Source: Ectobacillus panaciterrae DSM 19096 (GTDB lineage Bacteria > Bacillota > Bacilli > Bacillales > Bacillaceae_G). Taken from it: a DNA stretch of 64,000 nucleotides. The DNA is taken from contig NZ_AUMR01000004.1 in assembly GCF_000430785.1 (NCBI RefSeq), positions 1 through 64,000 on the forward strand. The letters are read 5' to 3'. A program made the translations under genes and the position numbers. Under the pieces are notes generated by a model that saw nothing but the letters and a program-made list of their open reading frames with translations, was not told where the DNA came from and ran no database searches. This document shows, piece after piece, positions 26,104 through 36,330 of the stretch (its first letter is position 1; each line of letters begins with the position of its first letter).

Positions 26104-27087
26104 TTAGAATTCTGCCAATTCGCGCATCGCTTTTTCAACCTTATCCGGGTTCACCATGAAGAATTTCTCCATTGTCGGTGCATAAGGCATTGCCGGCACA
26201 TCCGGTCCTGCAAGGCGCGCAATCGGAGCATCTAAATCAAATAAACAATTCTCGGCAATAATTGCTGCTACTTCGCCTATTACGCTACCTTCTTTATTAT
26301 CCTCTGTAATAAGAAGAACCTTACCTGTCTTAGAAGCAGCTTCAATAATCGCTTCTTTATCAAGCGGATAGATTGTACGTAAATCTAAAACGTGTGCAGA
26401 AATTCCATCCTGCGCCAGCTTTTCTGCAGCTTGCAGGGCAAAATGCACACAAAGACCGTATGTGATAACTGTGATATCGTCTCCTTCACGCTTCACATCT
26501 GCTTTTCCGATCGGCAATACGTAATCATCTTCAGGCACCTCGCCTTTAATCAGACGGTACGCACGCTTATGCTCAAAGAATAATACTGGATCGTCATCGC
26601 GAATCGCAGCCTTTAATAACCCCTTTGCATCATAAGGTGTAGAAGGAATAACAATTTTCAATCCGGGCTGATTCGCAAATAAAGCTTCAACTGATTGAGA
26701 GTGATATAATGCGCCGTGAACACCGCCGCCAAACGGGGCACGAATTGTTAACGGACAGCTCCAATCGTTGTTGGAGCGGTAGCGAATTTTCGCTGCTTCT
26801 GAAACAATTTGGTTTACAGCCGGCATAATAAAGTCGGCAAACTGCATTTCGGCAATCGGACGCATGCCGTACATTGCTGCACCGATCGCTACACCCGCAA
26901 TCGCAGATTCTGCAAGAGGTGTGTCCATTACACGGTCTTCGCCAAATCGATCGTATAAACCTTGTGTCGCTTTAAATACGCCGCCCTTGAGTCCAACATC
27001 TTCCCCAAGTACGAATACGCGCTTATCGCGTTCCATTTCCTCGCGCATTGCTAGTGTAATAGCGTCGATATAAGACATTACAGCCAT
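26104..27087 (-). CDS. bkdAB: Branched-chain 2-oxoacid dehydrogenase E1 beta subunit
   Basis: A 327-residue transketolase-like subunit. It has VLGEDVGLKGGVFKATQGL, the segment SEAAKIRYRSNNDWSCPLTIR, and a C-terminal domain starting near KEAIIEAASKTGKVL. It forms the thiamine-dependent alpha2beta2 decarboxylase with BkdAA. It starts 13 nt after bkdAA with AGGGGG upstream and is followed at once by bkdB. Confidence 0.95.
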   Translation of the reverse strand: MAVMSYIDAITLAMREEMERDKRVFVLGEDVGLKGGVFKATQGLYDRFGEDRVMDTPLAESAIAGVAIGAAMYGMRPIAEMQFADFIMPAVNQIVSEAAKIRYRSNNDWSCPLTIRAPFGGGVHGALYHSQSVEALFANQPGLKIVIPSTPYDAKGLLKAAIRDDDPVLFFEHKRAYRLIKGEVPEDDYVLPIGKADVKREGDDITVITYGLCVHFALQAAEKLAQDGISAHVLDLRTIYPLDKEAIIEAASKTGKVLLITEDNKEGSVIGEVAAIIAENCLFDLDAPIARLAGPDVPAMPYAPTMEKFFMVNPDKVEKAMRELAEF

Positions 27088-27100
27088 AGATACTTCCCCC

Positions 27101-28105
27101 TTATTCCGCGTATACGTGCTTTAATGCAGATTCCGGCTCAGCATATGGAGCTTTTTCTGCATAATCCGTAGCTTCGTTTACGATCTGCATAATATCATCC
27201 GTGATTTGCTTTTCCAGCTCATCAGTCAGCAAGCCAGTTTCTTTTAAATATAAGCCGAACGTATAAACCGGATCCTTTTTCTTCGCTTCTTCCACTTCTT
27301 CACGAGAACGGTATGCACGATCATCATCATCGCTAGAGTGAGCCGTTAAACGGTAGGAAATAGTTTCGATCAATGTTGGTCCTTCACCGCGGCGTCCGCG
27401 CTCCACAGCTTCTTTTACCACTTTATATACTTCTAACGGATCATTTCCGTCCACTGTATAACCAGGCATACCATAGCCGATTGCACGGTCAGATACATTT
27501 TTGCACGCCAATTGCTTTTCAATCGGCACGGAAATCGCATATTTGTTGTTTTCACACATGAAAATAACAGGCAACTTATGAACGCCGGCAAAGTTTGCCC
27601 CTTCATGGAAGTCACCTTGGTTGGATGAGCCTTCTCCGAATGTTACAAACGTTACAAGGTCTTGACCGTCCATACGGCCGGCAAGCGCAATGCCTACTGC
27701 ATGAGGCACTTGCGTTGTAACTGGAGATGAACCTGTTACGATGCGATTTTTCTTTTGCCCGAAGTGTCCAGGCATTTGACGTCCGCCGGAGTTTGGATCC
27801 TCCGCTTTAGCAAATGCGGAAAGCATTAAGTCTTTTGCAGTCATACCGAACGTTAATACAACACCCATATCGCGATAATATGGAAGTACATAATCCTTTT
27901 CACGATCTAACGCGAAGGATGCGCCAACCTGCGCCGCTTCTTGCCCCTGGCAGGAAATAACGAACGGAATTTTTCCGGCGCGATTCAATAACCACATACG
28001 TTCGTCAATTTTACGTGCAAGCAGCATCGTACGATACATTTCCAACACTTTCTCATCGCTTAATCCAAGCTCATCATGGCGTTTTGCTTTTATATTTTCA
28101 GCCAT
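27101..28105 (-). CDS. bkdAA: Branched-chain 2-oxoacid dehydrogenase E1 alpha subunit
   Basis: A 334-residue thiamine diphosphate-binding subunit. The cofactor motif GEGSSNQGDFHEGANFAG ends in CENN (about residues 158-186). The phosphorylation-loop-like RLTAHSSDDDDRAYRS is visible near residue 250. GGGAGGG precedes the ATG. It is in order with lpdV before it and bkdAB after it. Confidence 0.95.
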   Translation of the reverse strand: MAENIKAKRHDELGLSDEKVLEMYRTMLLARKIDERMWLLNRAGKIPFVISCQGQEAAQVGASFALDREKDYVLPYYRDMGVVLTFGMTAKDLMLSAFAKAEDPNSGGRQMPGHFGQKKNRIVTGSSPVTTQVPHAVGIALAGRMDGQDLVTFVTFGEGSSNQGDFHEGANFAGVHKLPVIFMCENNKYAISVPIEKQLACKNVSDRAIGYGMPGYTVDGNDPLEVYKVVKEAVERGRRGEGPTLIETISYRLTAHSSDDDDRAYRSREEVEEAKKKDPVYTFGLYLKETGLLTDELEKQITDDIMQIVNEATDYAEKAPYAEPESALKHVYAE

Positions 28106-28123
28106 ATAAATACCCTCCCGAAA

Positions 28124-29545
28124 TTAAGAATGCAATGCTTTTCCATCCACTGCCAGCGCAGCTTCGCCGATTGCTTCTGATAATGAAGGATGCGGGTGAA
28201 TCGTTTTTGCAATTTCCCAAGGCGTCGCATCCAATACTCGTGCAAGACCTGCTTCTGAAATCATATCCGTTACGTGAGGTCCAATCATATGAACGCCGAG
28301 CAAATCATCTGTTTCTTCATCTACAACAAGCTTTACAAAGCCGTCGGATTCGCCGTATACAAGCGCTTTTCCGATTGCACGGAATGAGAATTTTCCTATT
28401 TTCACTTTAAAGCCTTTTTCCTTCGCTTCCTGTTCTGTGTATCCTACAGAAGCAACCTCCGGATTGCTGTATACACATTTGGAAATAAGTGACGCATCAA
28501 GCGGTGTCGGCTTTTGCCCCACGATATGCTCCACTGCTGTTATACCCTCATGAGATGCAACGTGCGCAAGCTGCAAGCCGCCGATTACATCACCAATTGC
28601 ATAAATATGAGACTCTTTCGTTTGATAGTACTCGTTTGTTTTGATATAGCCGTTTTCAATAACAATATCCGTATTTTCTAAACCGATGTTTTCGATATTT
28701 GCTTGACGTCCCACGGATACAAGCATTTTTTCAGCTTTAAACTCTTTTTGCTCGCCATTATGCTCCGCTTTGATGGAAACACCATTATCTTTTACGAGCG
28801 TTTCAGACAGAACTTTTGCGCCTGTGACAACTTGAACGCCTTTTTTCTTTAGCAGACGCTGCATCTCTTTAGAGATATCTTGATCTTCTAAAGGAAGCAC
28901 GTGATTTGCGTATTCTACCACTGTCACGTTCACGCCGAAATCAGACAGCATAGAAGCCCATTCAATACCAATTACACCGCCACCGACAATAATGATAGAC
29001 TCAGGCAGCTGCTCCATTCGCAATGCATGATCCGAAGACAATATATACTCTCCGTCCATCTCAAGACCCGGTAAGGGTTTTGGACGTGATCCTGTCGCGA
29101 TTAATACATTTTTCGGAATCAGCATTTCATTCTCTTCGCCGTTATTCATTTCAACAGAAACAGTTCCAGGCATCGGAGAGAAAATAGACGGACCAAGAAT
29201 GCGGCCATAACCTTCATATACATCGATTTTCCCTTGCTGCATCAAATGCTGCACACCTTTATGAAGCTGGTTTACGATTTTTTCTTTGCGTTCTTGCACC
29301 TTCGTGAAGTCTAACTCTATACCGCTTGTGATAACGCCATACTCTGCACTTTTCTTTGTTGTAGCATAAACTTCAGCGCTACGCAGTAATGCCTTGCTTG
29401 GAATACAGCCAGCATGCAAGCACGTTCCACCAAGCTTGCCACTTTCTACAAGAGCTGTTTTCAAGCCCAGTTGTGACGCGCGGATAGCAGCTACATATCC
29501 GCCTGTTCCGCCGCCGATAATGACTAAATCATATTCTGTCGCCAT
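28124..29545 (-). CDS. lpdV: Dihydrolipoamide dehydrogenase E3 of the Bkd complex
   Basis: A 473-residue FAD disulfide reductase that reoxidises the lipoyl group. The FAD site is IIGGGTGGYVAAIRASQLG. The redox-active pair is in GGTCLHAGCIPSK; His replaces the usual Asn after the first Cys. The NAD site is IIVGGGVIGIEWASML. The C-terminal catalytic HPHPSLSEAIGEAAL is intact. It starts 5 nt after buk. Confidence 0.95.
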   Translation of the reverse strand: MATEYDLVIIGGGTGGYVAAIRASQLGLKTALVESGKLGGTCLHAGCIPSKALLRSAEVYATTKKSAEYGVITSGIELDFTKVQERKEKIVNQLHKGVQHLMQQGKIDVYEGYGRILGPSIFSPMPGTVSVEMNNGEENEMLIPKNVLIATGSRPKPLPGLEMDGEYILSSDHALRMEQLPESIIIVGGGVIGIEWASMLSDFGVNVTVVEYANHVLPLEDQDISKEMQRLLKKKGVQVVTGAKVLSETLVKDNGVSIKAEHNGEQKEFKAEKMLVSVGRQANIENIGLENTDIVIENGYIKTNEYYQTKESHIYAIGDVIGGLQLAHVASHEGITAVEHIVGQKPTPLDASLISKCVYSNPEVASVGYTEQEAKEKGFKVKIGKFSFRAIGKALVYGESDGFVKLVVDEETDDLLGVHMIGPHVTDMISEAGLARVLDATPWEIAKTIHPHPSLSEAIGEAALAVDGKALHS

Positions 29546-29550
29546 TTACT

Positions 29551-30651
29551 TCAACTCCTCAGCATTTCTTTTTCCCGCACCATATATTCCTTCGCTTCTT
29601 CTTCTTCACGAAGAACGCGAAGCGCACCTTCAGTCAAAGCCTGCAGTTCATTTTCTCCAGGATGTACAATTACATCTGCAATCCAATCGACACGTTCTCT
29701 TATTTCCTCCACGAGCATCTTGCTGTAGGCAAGACCGCCAGTTAAGATAATAGCATCTGCTTTTCCGTGCAGCACGGCGCTTGCTGCGCCTATTTCTTTT
29801 GCAATTTGATATGCCATGGCACCATAGATTAGCTTAGCTGTTTCATCGCCCTCTTCAATCATTTGCTCTACTTTTCTTGCATCATTTGTACCGAGTAATC
29901 CAACTAATCCGCCTTGACCAACGAGCTTTTTCATCATCTCATCACGATAATACTCGCCTGAAAAACACATTTCCACAAGCTGACCTGCAGGCACTGTTCC
30001 TGCACGTTCAGGGCTGAATGGGCCGTCTCCATGCAGACCGTTGTTCACATCGATGACTTTCCCGCATTTATGAACACCTACTGTAATTCCGCCGCCCATG
30101 TGAGTTACGATTAAGTTAAGCTCCTCGTATTTTTTTCCTAGTTCCTTCGATACATTTCGAGCTACTGCCTTTTGGTTCAGCGCATGAAAAATGCTTTTTC
30201 GCTCTATGCCTGCCACTCCGCTCACTCGCGCAATGTCATCCATCTCATCTACTACAACAGGATCTACTATAAAAGCAGGAATATTTAAGCCCGTTGCAAT
30301 TTCATGAGCAAGAATGCCGCCAAGGTTAGATGCATGGTGACCGTTATAGCCGTTTCTTAAATCCGAAAGCATAGGTTCGTTAACGGCATATGTACCGCCT
30401 TCAATCGGGCGAAGCAGTCCGCCTCGTCCGCAAACCGCGCTCAGCTTAGAGATGTTAATGCCGTGCGAGTGCAGTACCTCCAAGATCATTTGTTTGCGAA
30501 ATTCATATTGGTCGATAATTCGTTTATATTTTGCGATTTCTTCTTCATCATGACGAATCGTTTCTTCAAAAATCGGTCGTTCGTTATCAAATACACCTAT
30601 CTTTGTAGACGTACTTCCCGGATTAATTACAAGAATTCGAAAACTGGACAA
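29551..30651 (-). CDS. buk: Butyrate kinase (branched-chain fatty acid kinase)
   Basis: A 366-residue acetokinase-family enzyme that makes ATP and a carboxylic acid from an acyl phosphate. The N-terminus [18 protein letters not shown] and the motifs [12 protein letters not shown] and [12 protein letters not shown] are intact. The start is TTG 30651, 9 nt after GGAGGG; a longer in-frame ATG would lie inside the bcd end and the hairpin. With Ptb it can turn branched acyl-CoA into acid and ATP, or the reverse, to use exogenous branched acids. Confidence 0.92.
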   Translation of the reverse strand: MSSFRILVINPGSTSTKIGVFDNERPIFEETIRHDEEEIAKYKRIIDQYEFRKQMILEVLHSHGINISKLSAVCGRGGLLRPIEGGTYAVNEPMLSDLRNGYNGHHASNLGGILAHEIATGLNIPAFIVDPVVVDEMDDIARVSGVAGIERKSIFHALNQKAVARNVSKELGKKYEELNLIVTHMGGGITVGVHKCGKVIDVNNGLHGDGPFSPERAGTVPAGQLVEMCFSGEYYRDEMMKKLVGQGGLVGLLGTNDARKVEQMIEEGDETAKLIYGAMAYQIAKEIGAASAVLHGKADAIILTGGLAYSKMLVEEIRERVDWIADVIVHPGENELQALTEGALRVLREEEEAKEYMVREKEMLRS

Positions 30652-30677
30652 TGTTTTTTCCCTCCATAAACTTACAG

Positions 30678-30706
30678 GAAGATGGAAGCTTACAACTTCC
30701 ATCTTC
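30678..30706 (-). promoter_or_regulatory. Intercistronic hairpin between bcd and buk
   Basis: GAAGATGGAAG and CTTCCATCTTC form a perfect 11-bp stem with a 7-base loop and no T-run. It may protect the upstream ptb-bcd message or be a processing site. Confidence 0.6.
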
Positions 30707-30713
30707 TTGGTCA

Positions 30714-31808
30714 TTAACGGCGGCTTAAAATATGATGGCCGTTTTGTAAGAATGTGCTTCTAGAATTTTTCATGCGTTCGATACGCTCTTCTGCAAGACG
30801 GTCAGCTGCTAAATATGTGGGAATGCCGTCACGCTTAGAAATTTCAATAACCTTTGTGATATTATCATAGACGCCTTCTACCTTTTTAAGAGCGCGTTCT
30901 CTGTTATAACCATATAACTCGTCTGCTACGTTAATTACACCGCCGGCATTGATTACATAATCCGGAGCATATACGATACCCATTTCATGAATCATATCAC
31001 CGTGGCGAGTTTCTTTTAATTGGTTGTTCGCTGCACCAGCAATAACCTTTGCCTTAATTTGTGTAATTGTTTCATCATTAATTGTAGCTCCTAGTGCACA
31101 CGGTGCGTAAATATCGCACTCTACGCCGTAAATATCTTGCGGATCTACAGCTTTCGCACCAAACTCTTCTACTGCGCGTTGTACAGATTCTTTATGAATA
31201 TCCGTTACAATCAGCTGAGCGCCTTCTGCATGCAGATATCTACATAAGTTGTAAGCAACGTTTCCTACACCTTGCACAGCAATTACTTTGCCTTCTAAGC
31301 TGTCTGTCCCGAACGCTTCTTTTGCAGCAGCTTTCATGCCTCGGTATACACCGAATGCCGTTACTGGAGACGGATTGCCTGAAGAACCGAAGGAAGGTGA
31401 AATTCCTGTTACGTAATCTGTTTCTTCATGAATGATATCCATGTCGTCTACAGTTGTACCGACATCTTCAGCCGTGATATAACGGCCGTTCAAGCCTTGA
31501 ATGTAACGACCGAAAGCACGGAACATCGCTTCGTTTTTATCCTTGCGCGCATCTCCAATAATCACTGTTTTACCGCCGCCCAAATTCAATCCGGCCGCAG
31601 CGTTTTTATAAGTCATGCCTCGCGCAAGACGCAGCGCATCTTCGATAGCCGCTTCTTCAGAAGCATAAGACCACATTCTCGTTCCTCCAAGAGCCGGACC
31701 TAGAGTTGTATCGTGAATCGCAATGATTGCTTTTAATCCTGATGCTTTATCCTGACAGAATAGCAATTGCTCGTAATCATATTTCTCCATATATTTAAAA
31801 ATTTCCAT
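30714..31808 (-). CDS. bcd: Leucine (branched-chain amino acid) dehydrogenase
   Basis: A 364-residue NAD-dependent amino acid dehydrogenase that deaminates Leu, Val and Ile to their 2-oxoacids. The catalytic lysine lies in [16 protein letters not shown] (about residue 80), with the substrate region [10 protein letters not shown] and the Rossmann motif [12 protein letters not shown]. It lies 27 nt after ptb, with AAGGGGG before the ATG. It supplies the Bkd complex encoded downstream. Confidence 0.95.
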   Translation of the reverse strand: MEIFKYMEKYDYEQLLFCQDKASGLKAIIAIHDTTLGPALGGTRMWSYASEEAAIEDALRLARGMTYKNAAAGLNLGGGKTVIIGDARKDKNEAMFRAFGRYIQGLNGRYITAEDVGTTVDDMDIIHEETDYVTGISPSFGSSGNPSPVTAFGVYRGMKAAAKEAFGTDSLEGKVIAVQGVGNVAYNLCRYLHAEGAQLIVTDIHKESVQRAVEEFGAKAVDPQDIYGVECDIYAPCALGATINDETITQIKAKVIAGAANNQLKETRHGDMIHEMGIVYAPDYVINAGGVINVADELYGYNRERALKKVEGVYDNITKVIEISKRDGIPTYLAADRLAEERIERMKNSRSTFLQNGHHILSRR

Positions 31809-31835
31809 TGTGAATCCCCCTTATGTTTTACCCTT

Positions 31836-32729
31836 TTATAGTGAAGCAGTTGCTACTGCCAATGCTAATGAATATACCTTCGCCTCAGCTGAATCTGATC
31901 GAGACGTCAATACGATCGGCGCCTTCGCACCTGCGATAATGGCTCCTACTTTTGCATTTGCAAAGTAGACGAGCGACTTATAAAGCACATTTCCTGTTTC
32001 AATATTCGGGACGAGTAAAATATCCGCTTCTCCTGCCACATCACTTGTGATGCCTTTATGCTCTGCAGCAAGTTTGGAGACGGCATTATCTAAAGCTAAC
32101 GGTCCATCCACGATGCAGTTCTGAATTTGACCGCGGCGGTTCATCTGTGTAAGGAGCGCCGCATCCATCGTAGCTTGCATGGCGGGGTTTACTACCTCCA
32201 CCGCTGCAATCGGGGCTACTTTTGGCATGTCAACTCCAATTGAGCGCGCTACTTCCACTGCGTTATGCAGTATAGATGCTTTTTGTTCCAAATCAGGCGC
32301 TATATTCATGGCAACATCAGTGACGAATATGAAGCGATCATAATTCGGAACCTCAAATACAGCTACGTGAGACAAGACCTTACCTTTACGAAGCCCATAC
32401 TCTTTGTTAAGTACCTCTTTTAAAATAGCTGAAGTCGAGATGTTACCTTTCATCAGCACGTCTGCTTCGCCGCTTCTTACAGCCTTTACTGCCATTTCTG
32501 CAGCTTGTGTACCAGACGCCCTTACTTGAATGTCTTTTGACTCTTGCAGGTTATACTCTTTCAGCATATCGCTCAGTTTTTCTGCGCTTCCGAATAAAAG
32601 AAACTTCGCTAATCCTGCTTGTATTGACCTTGAAACTGCTTCCATTACTTCATGATCTTCTGCTACCGCTACAGCAACCGTCTTCTTTGGCTGCAAAGCA
32701 GCGCGGTCGATAAGCATGTCTAATTTCAT
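31836..32729 (-). CDS. ptb: Phosphate butyryltransferase
   Basis: A 297-residue enzyme of the phosphotransacylase family that exchanges CoA for phosphate on butyryl or branched acyl groups. It shows VLMKGNISTSAILKEVLNKE, ADILLVPNIETGNVLYKSL and the C-terminal PIVLTSRSDSAEAK. It is the first gene of the bkd operon. The ribosome site is weak and distant (AAGGA 14-15 nt upstream). It is transcribed from the sigma-54 type promoter at 32772. Confidence 0.93.
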   Translation of the reverse strand: MKLDMLIDRAALQPKKTVAVAVAEDHEVMEAVSRSIQAGLAKFLLFGSAEKLSDMLKEYNLQESKDIQVRASGTQAAEMAVKAVRSGEADVLMKGNISTSAILKEVLNKEYGLRKGKVLSHVAVFEVPNYDRFIFVTDVAMNIAPDLEQKASILHNAVEVARSIGVDMPKVAPIAAVEVVNPAMQATMDAALLTQMNRRGQIQNCIVDGPLALDNAVSKLAAEHKGITSDVAGEADILLVPNIETGNVLYKSLVYFANAKVGAIIAGAKAPIVLTSRSDSAEAKVYSLALAVATASL

Positions 32730-32771
32730 GTTCTGTCACTCAATCCTTTCCCATCGCCCCCGTTCCTTACA

Positions 32772-32789
32772 TTGCAAAAGGTGTGCCAA
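32772..32789 (-). promoter_or_regulatory. Sigma-54 (SigL) -24/-12 promoter of the bkd operon
   Basis: The minus strand reads TTGGCAC, five bases, TTGCAA. This agrees with TGGCACN5TTGCW, with invariant GG and GC correctly spaced. It lies about 45 nt before ptb, and the activator gene bkdR is immediately upstream. Confidence 0.92.
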
Positions 32790-32844
32790 ATTTTATGTTC
32801 CCTCTATTCTTTAAAAAAAATCTTCAAAAAGACTACAAAACCAA

Positions 32845-32859
32845 TGTTTAGCGCTTACA
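32845..32859 (-). promoter_or_regulatory. Candidate cre site (CcpA) in the bkd control region
   Basis: TGTAAGCGCTAAACA on the minus strand matches the catabolite-responsive consensus TGWAARCGYTWNCW with one inserted A. It lies between the activator site and the SigL promoter. Confidence 0.5.
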
Positions 32860-32898
32860 TGCCGAATTTTCTGTCTCTTCCCGTCTCATCTCGCAGTC

Positions 32899-32948
32899 TG
32901 TGCATTTTTTTGCACACTGTGAAATTTATTGCACGCCATTTTTTGCAC
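32899..32948 (-). promoter_or_regulatory. Candidate BkdR enhancer sites
   Basis: TGTGCA, six T, TGCACA is a perfect dyad at 32899-32916. Two more TTGCAC boxes follow at 32929-32934 and 32943-32948 inside the bkdR 3' end. They are about 110-170 bp upstream of the -24/-12 promoter, the usual enhancer distance. Confidence 0.6.
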
Positions 32949-34992
32949 GATCATATTTTTCAAGCTTATAATATAAATTTCTCAACGAAACCCCTAACGC
33001 TTTTGCCGTTTTCGTTTTGTTTCCATCAAACCGATTCAAATGCTCTGTAATCATTTTACCTTCAAACTCCGTTACCATATCCTCCAACGAACCTTCCTCC
33101 GTCGGAGTCACCTTTATATCCGGTATCTGCTTAGCCGGAATGGATGTGCTCAAGGCTGGGAGATGATGAACATCAATGTACATCTCATTGTAGCCCATAA
33201 AGATGATAGCTCTGCCTAAAATATTTTCAAGCTCTCTGACATTGCCTGGCCAATCATATCCTCGCAAAGCACGGATAGCGCCATTAGTTAAGCCCTCTAC
33301 ATTTCTCCCGTAATCCTGATTAATTTTGTGAATAAGCCGCTCCGCTATAAACGGGATATCTTCTTTGCGCTGCCGAAGAGGCGGGATATAAATCGGTATT
33401 TTATTTAAACGATAATACAAGTCTTCCCTGAACTTCCCCTCCGCAATAGCTTTTTCCAAATCAACGTTTGTAGCAGCGATGACGCGCACGTGAATCGGAA
33501 TGGGCTTCGTCCCCCCTACACGGACAATTTCCTTCTCCTGCAGCACACGCAGCAATTTCGCCTGTGTATTCGCAGACAGTTCCCCGATTTCATCAAGAAA
33601 AATACTTCCGTTATTCGCTTCTTCGAAAAAACCGCGTTTCCCGCCGCGTCTCGCTCCAGAGAACGCCCCTTCGTCATACCCGAACAATTCGCTTTCCAGC
33701 AGTGACTCAGAAATAGAAGCACAGTTTACACGAATGAATTTATTGTACTTTCTATGGCTTTCATTATGGATCGCATGCGCAAATAATTCTTTCCCGGTTC
33801 CTGATTCTCCCCGCAGTAAAACCGTAGCAGGAGTATTTGCCCCAAGCTTCGCCTGTTCAATAGCCGCAGTAATGTCTTCTGAAGTTCCGATGATATCTTC
33901 AAAGGAGTACTTCGCCTCTAACGTTCTGATAATCTGACGGGCACGGCTTAACTCATCAGTCAGCTTTTGAATCTCAGACACGTCACGAATGACACCTACA
34001 CTTCCTTTTAGGATGCCATCTACAATAACAGGCGCCACGTTTACAACTACATCTCTTTTCTTCGACCCGACTTTCATTTGAATGCCCCGGACAGGACGGC
34101 GCGTTTGCAGCACCTTCATATGCATGCTTTCACCCTCGGCAATATCAGCTGTAGCCGGTTTTCCAATAACCGCCTCTTCGGAAAGACCTGTCATTTTTGT
34201 ATAGGCCGGATTAATAAGAAGACCTCGCCCTTGTTCATCTACAACAGAGATCGCTTCCTCTGAAGATTGAATAATCGCTTCCAACAGCGTCTGAATCTCC
34301 TTTAAATTCGTAACTTCTTCCGCCAAATTCACAATTTCAGTTATATCTGTAAAAACTGCAAAAGCCCCCCGCAGCTCCCCTTTATCACTTATAACAGGAA
34401 TGCGTGTTGAAATAATTTTTTTCCCATTTTCAAGCTCTACTTCTTGATGCAGTTCAACACTTTTTGTTTGCAGTACACGAGGCAGCTTACTTTTTGGAAT
34501 AACCTCTAATATATATTTTCCGATAACTTCCGCTTTTTTATAGCCAATCATTTTTTCTGCACTGTTATTAAAAAGCACAATGCATCCGCTAGGATCTACT
34601 ACAATCATACCGTCGTGCGTAGAATTAAAAATTAAATCGCGCTGGTACGTTTGCTCCCTTAATTGTTCAATAAGCTCATCCTTTTCATGCATAAGCCGAG
34701 CAATAATGTTTGCAACCGATCCAGACACCACCAAAGATTTTCTCCCTCGTTCTTGCACGAGAGTTTGATACAAACTTTGATCATCCGTTGTATCAAAGAT
34801 AACATCCGCTTCCTCAACTGCCTCCCAACTCTTTTGAACCGGAACGCCAAATCCAGCAGCCAGCTTTATACCCGGAGCATCTTCCTTAATATCTACAACA
34901 GCAATCACTTCTGCTATATCAGATTTATGAAGCAGTTGAAGAATCGCACTCCCGCCTTTGCCCGCTCCTATAATCAATACCTTTTGCTTCAC
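32926..34992 (-). CDS. bkdR: BkdR, sigma-54-dependent transcriptional activator
   Basis: 688 residues from GTG 34992, with AAGGGGAT 7 nt upstream (a longer TTG start has no site). The N-terminal Rossmann-like segment is [17 protein letters not shown]. Two PAS domains lie at about residues 100-330. The AAA+ domain has Walker [17 protein letters not shown] in place of the usual GAFTGA, and FLDEIGELS. The Fis-type helix-turn-helix at the C-terminus contains [20 protein letters not shown]. It activates the adjacent bkd operon in B. subtilis in response to branched-chain amino acids. Confidence 0.95.
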   Translation of the reverse strand: MKQKVLIIGAGKGGSAILQLLHKSDIAEVIAVVDIKEDAPGIKLAAGFGVPVQKSWEAVEEADVIFDTTDDQSLYQTLVQERGRKSLVVSGSVANIIARLMHEKDELIEQLREQTYQRDLIFNSTHDGMIVVDPSGCIVLFNNSAEKMIGYKKAEVIGKYILEVIPKSKLPRVLQTKSVELHQEVELENGKKIISTRIPVISDKGELRGAFAVFTDITEIVNLAEEVTNLKEIQTLLEAIIQSSEEAISVVDEQGRGLLINPAYTKMTGLSEEAVIGKPATADIAEGESMHMKVLQTRRPVRGIQMKVGSKKRDVVVNVAPVIVDGILKGSVGVIRDVSEIQKLTDELSRARQIIRTLEAKYSFEDIIGTSEDITAAIEQAKLGANTPATVLLRGESGTGKELFAHAIHNESHRKYNKFIRVNCASISESLLESELFGYDEGAFSGARRGGKRGFFEEANNGSIFLDEIGELSANTQAKLLRVLQEKEIVRVGGTKPIPIHVRVIAATNVDLEKAIAEGKFREDLYYRLNKIPIYIPPLRQRKEDIPFIAERLIHKINQDYGRNVEGLTNGAIRALRGYDWPGNVRELENILGRAIIFMGYNEMYIDVHHLPALSTSIPAKQIPDIKVTPTEEGSLEDMVTEFEGKMITEHLNRFDGNKTKTAKALGVSLRNLYYKLEKYDRAKNGVQ

Positions 34993-35127
34993 AAACTTAA
35001 TCCCCTTCCATAAGTTGTGCAAAATCTTTCATACCCTTATCTTACCCATTCAATTCCTGCTTGACAAATAAACAAGAATTGTAAGATGCTCTTGTATATA
35101 GGAATTTGTTTGAAAGGGAGAACTGTT

Positions 35128-35361
35128 ATGCATCGTTATGCCGCTTTGTTATTAGCGCTCATCCCCATCGTGATGGCTGTTGTAGGAATCAAGCTCATGC
35201 GGGACACGGTATTCGGAATTCTCATCTCTCCAATTCCGTTTTTGCCGCTTCAGTTCGGAATTGGTGTCATCTGCTTCGGGATCGGTATCTACATATTCGG
35301 GGGCTTTATTCTTTACCGTGATCGAAAACGCAATAAAGTACAAGCAAGATTTCGAAAATGA
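35128..35361 (+). CDS. yqzF: YqzF, DUF2627 membrane protein, 77 aa
   Basis: Starts at ATG 35128 after AAGGGAG; an in-frame ATG 14 codons upstream has no site. Two transmembrane helices (about residues 4-22 and 39-62) and a basic C-terminus (YRDRKRNKVQARFRK) match DUF2627 proteins found beside bkdR in Bacillus. Function unknown. It is divergent from bkdR. Confidence 0.85.
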   Translation: MHRYAALLLALIPIVMAVVGIKLMRDTVFGILISPIPFLPLQFGIGVICFGIGIYIFGGFILYRDRKRNKVQARFRK

Positions 35362-35399
35362 CCATAAAATGTTATGTATTTCACAAAGTTAAAAAATCG

Positions 35400-35436
35400 C
35401 ACCTTAGCCCTTCTGAAAAAGGATAAGGTGTTTTTT
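35400..35436 (+). terminator. Terminator after yqzF, probably shared with the GDPD gene
   Basis: CACCTTA and TAAGGTG with an inner CCTT/AAGG pair, then six T on the plus strand; the minus strand also has a T-run. No other element was seen in 35437-35551. Confidence 0.75.
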
Positions 35437-35551
35437 CTATTTTCTCAATTAATTATAACCTAACATTAGTACCTGGTTATAATATAATATATACAATGTT
35501 TTCGGTAAGAATACAAGCAATTTCTAAAAAAAACACGAAATGTTTAAAACT

Positions 35552-36280
35552 CTATTTGTACATATTTTGAACCTGCCGCGCAACTTCTGGATAATCTGTA
35601 ATAATAGCCGATACACCTAGAGACACGAGCTCACGCATTACATCCTCATTATTAACTGTATAGGGCCGAACCTCTACCTCATTTGCCAAAGTAAGTTCAA
35701 TAATAGCATTCGAAATATATTTATAATTGGGATGGATGGATTTCGCTCCTATCTTTTTCGCATAGGCCCATGGACTATGCAGCCCTTCTTTATATAACAA
35801 AGCCGTTTCAATATCAGGCGCCATTTGATGACACTTTGCCATGCTGTAGTGATTAAAGGAAGAGAGAATCGTCCGCTGTTCCATCTCATATTTCCGGATA
35901 AGCGTGACAACTTCTTCTTCCAGTCCATGATATGGGACTTTATTATTTTTCAACTCAATATTAATAAACAAGCTGTTTGTACAAAGCCAGCGGAGCACTT
36001 GTTCCAACATCGGGATCGGACAAAATCCTACTTGCTTGCCAAACTTATAGCTTGCGTCAAGTTTGGCTAATTCGTCGTATGTATATGTTCGCACCGCACC
36101 TTTTCCATTTGTTGTACGACTCACTGTTTCATCATGAATGACGACGATTGTTCCGTCCTTCGCAAGCTGCACATCCAATTCAATTCCCTGCGCTCCCAGG
36201 CTGGCAGCTGCGGCAAAAGATACCATTGTATTTTCCGGAAACGTTCCGGCTGCTCCTCGATGCCCAAATATAATCGTCAT
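35552..36280 (-). CDS. yqiK: Glycerophosphodiester phosphodiesterase (YqiK type)
   Basis: A 242-residue cytosolic GDPD-family enzyme that hydrolyses glycerophosphodiesters to glycerol 3-phosphate and an alcohol. Catalytic motifs are GHRGAAGTFPENT (residues 6-18), GIELDVQLAKDGTIVVIHD and FINIELKN. The length fits the short intracellular type without a signal peptide. It is divergent from yycC. Confidence 0.92.
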   Translation of the reverse strand: MTIIFGHRGAAGTFPENTMVSFAAAASLGAQGIELDVQLAKDGTIVVIHDETVSRTTNGKGAVRTYTYDELAKLDASYKFGKQVGFCPIPMLEQVLRWLCTNSLFINIELKNNKVPYHGLEEEVVTLIRKYEMEQRTILSSFNHYSMAKCHQMAPDIETALLYKEGLHSPWAYAKKIGAKSIHPNYKYISNAIIELTLANEVEVRPYTVNNEDVMRELVSLGVSAIITDYPEVARQVQNMYK

Positions 36281-36330
36281 CTTTTATCACTCCCTTTCTA
36301 TGTTATACTAGTGAAAAAGGAGGTTTGATT

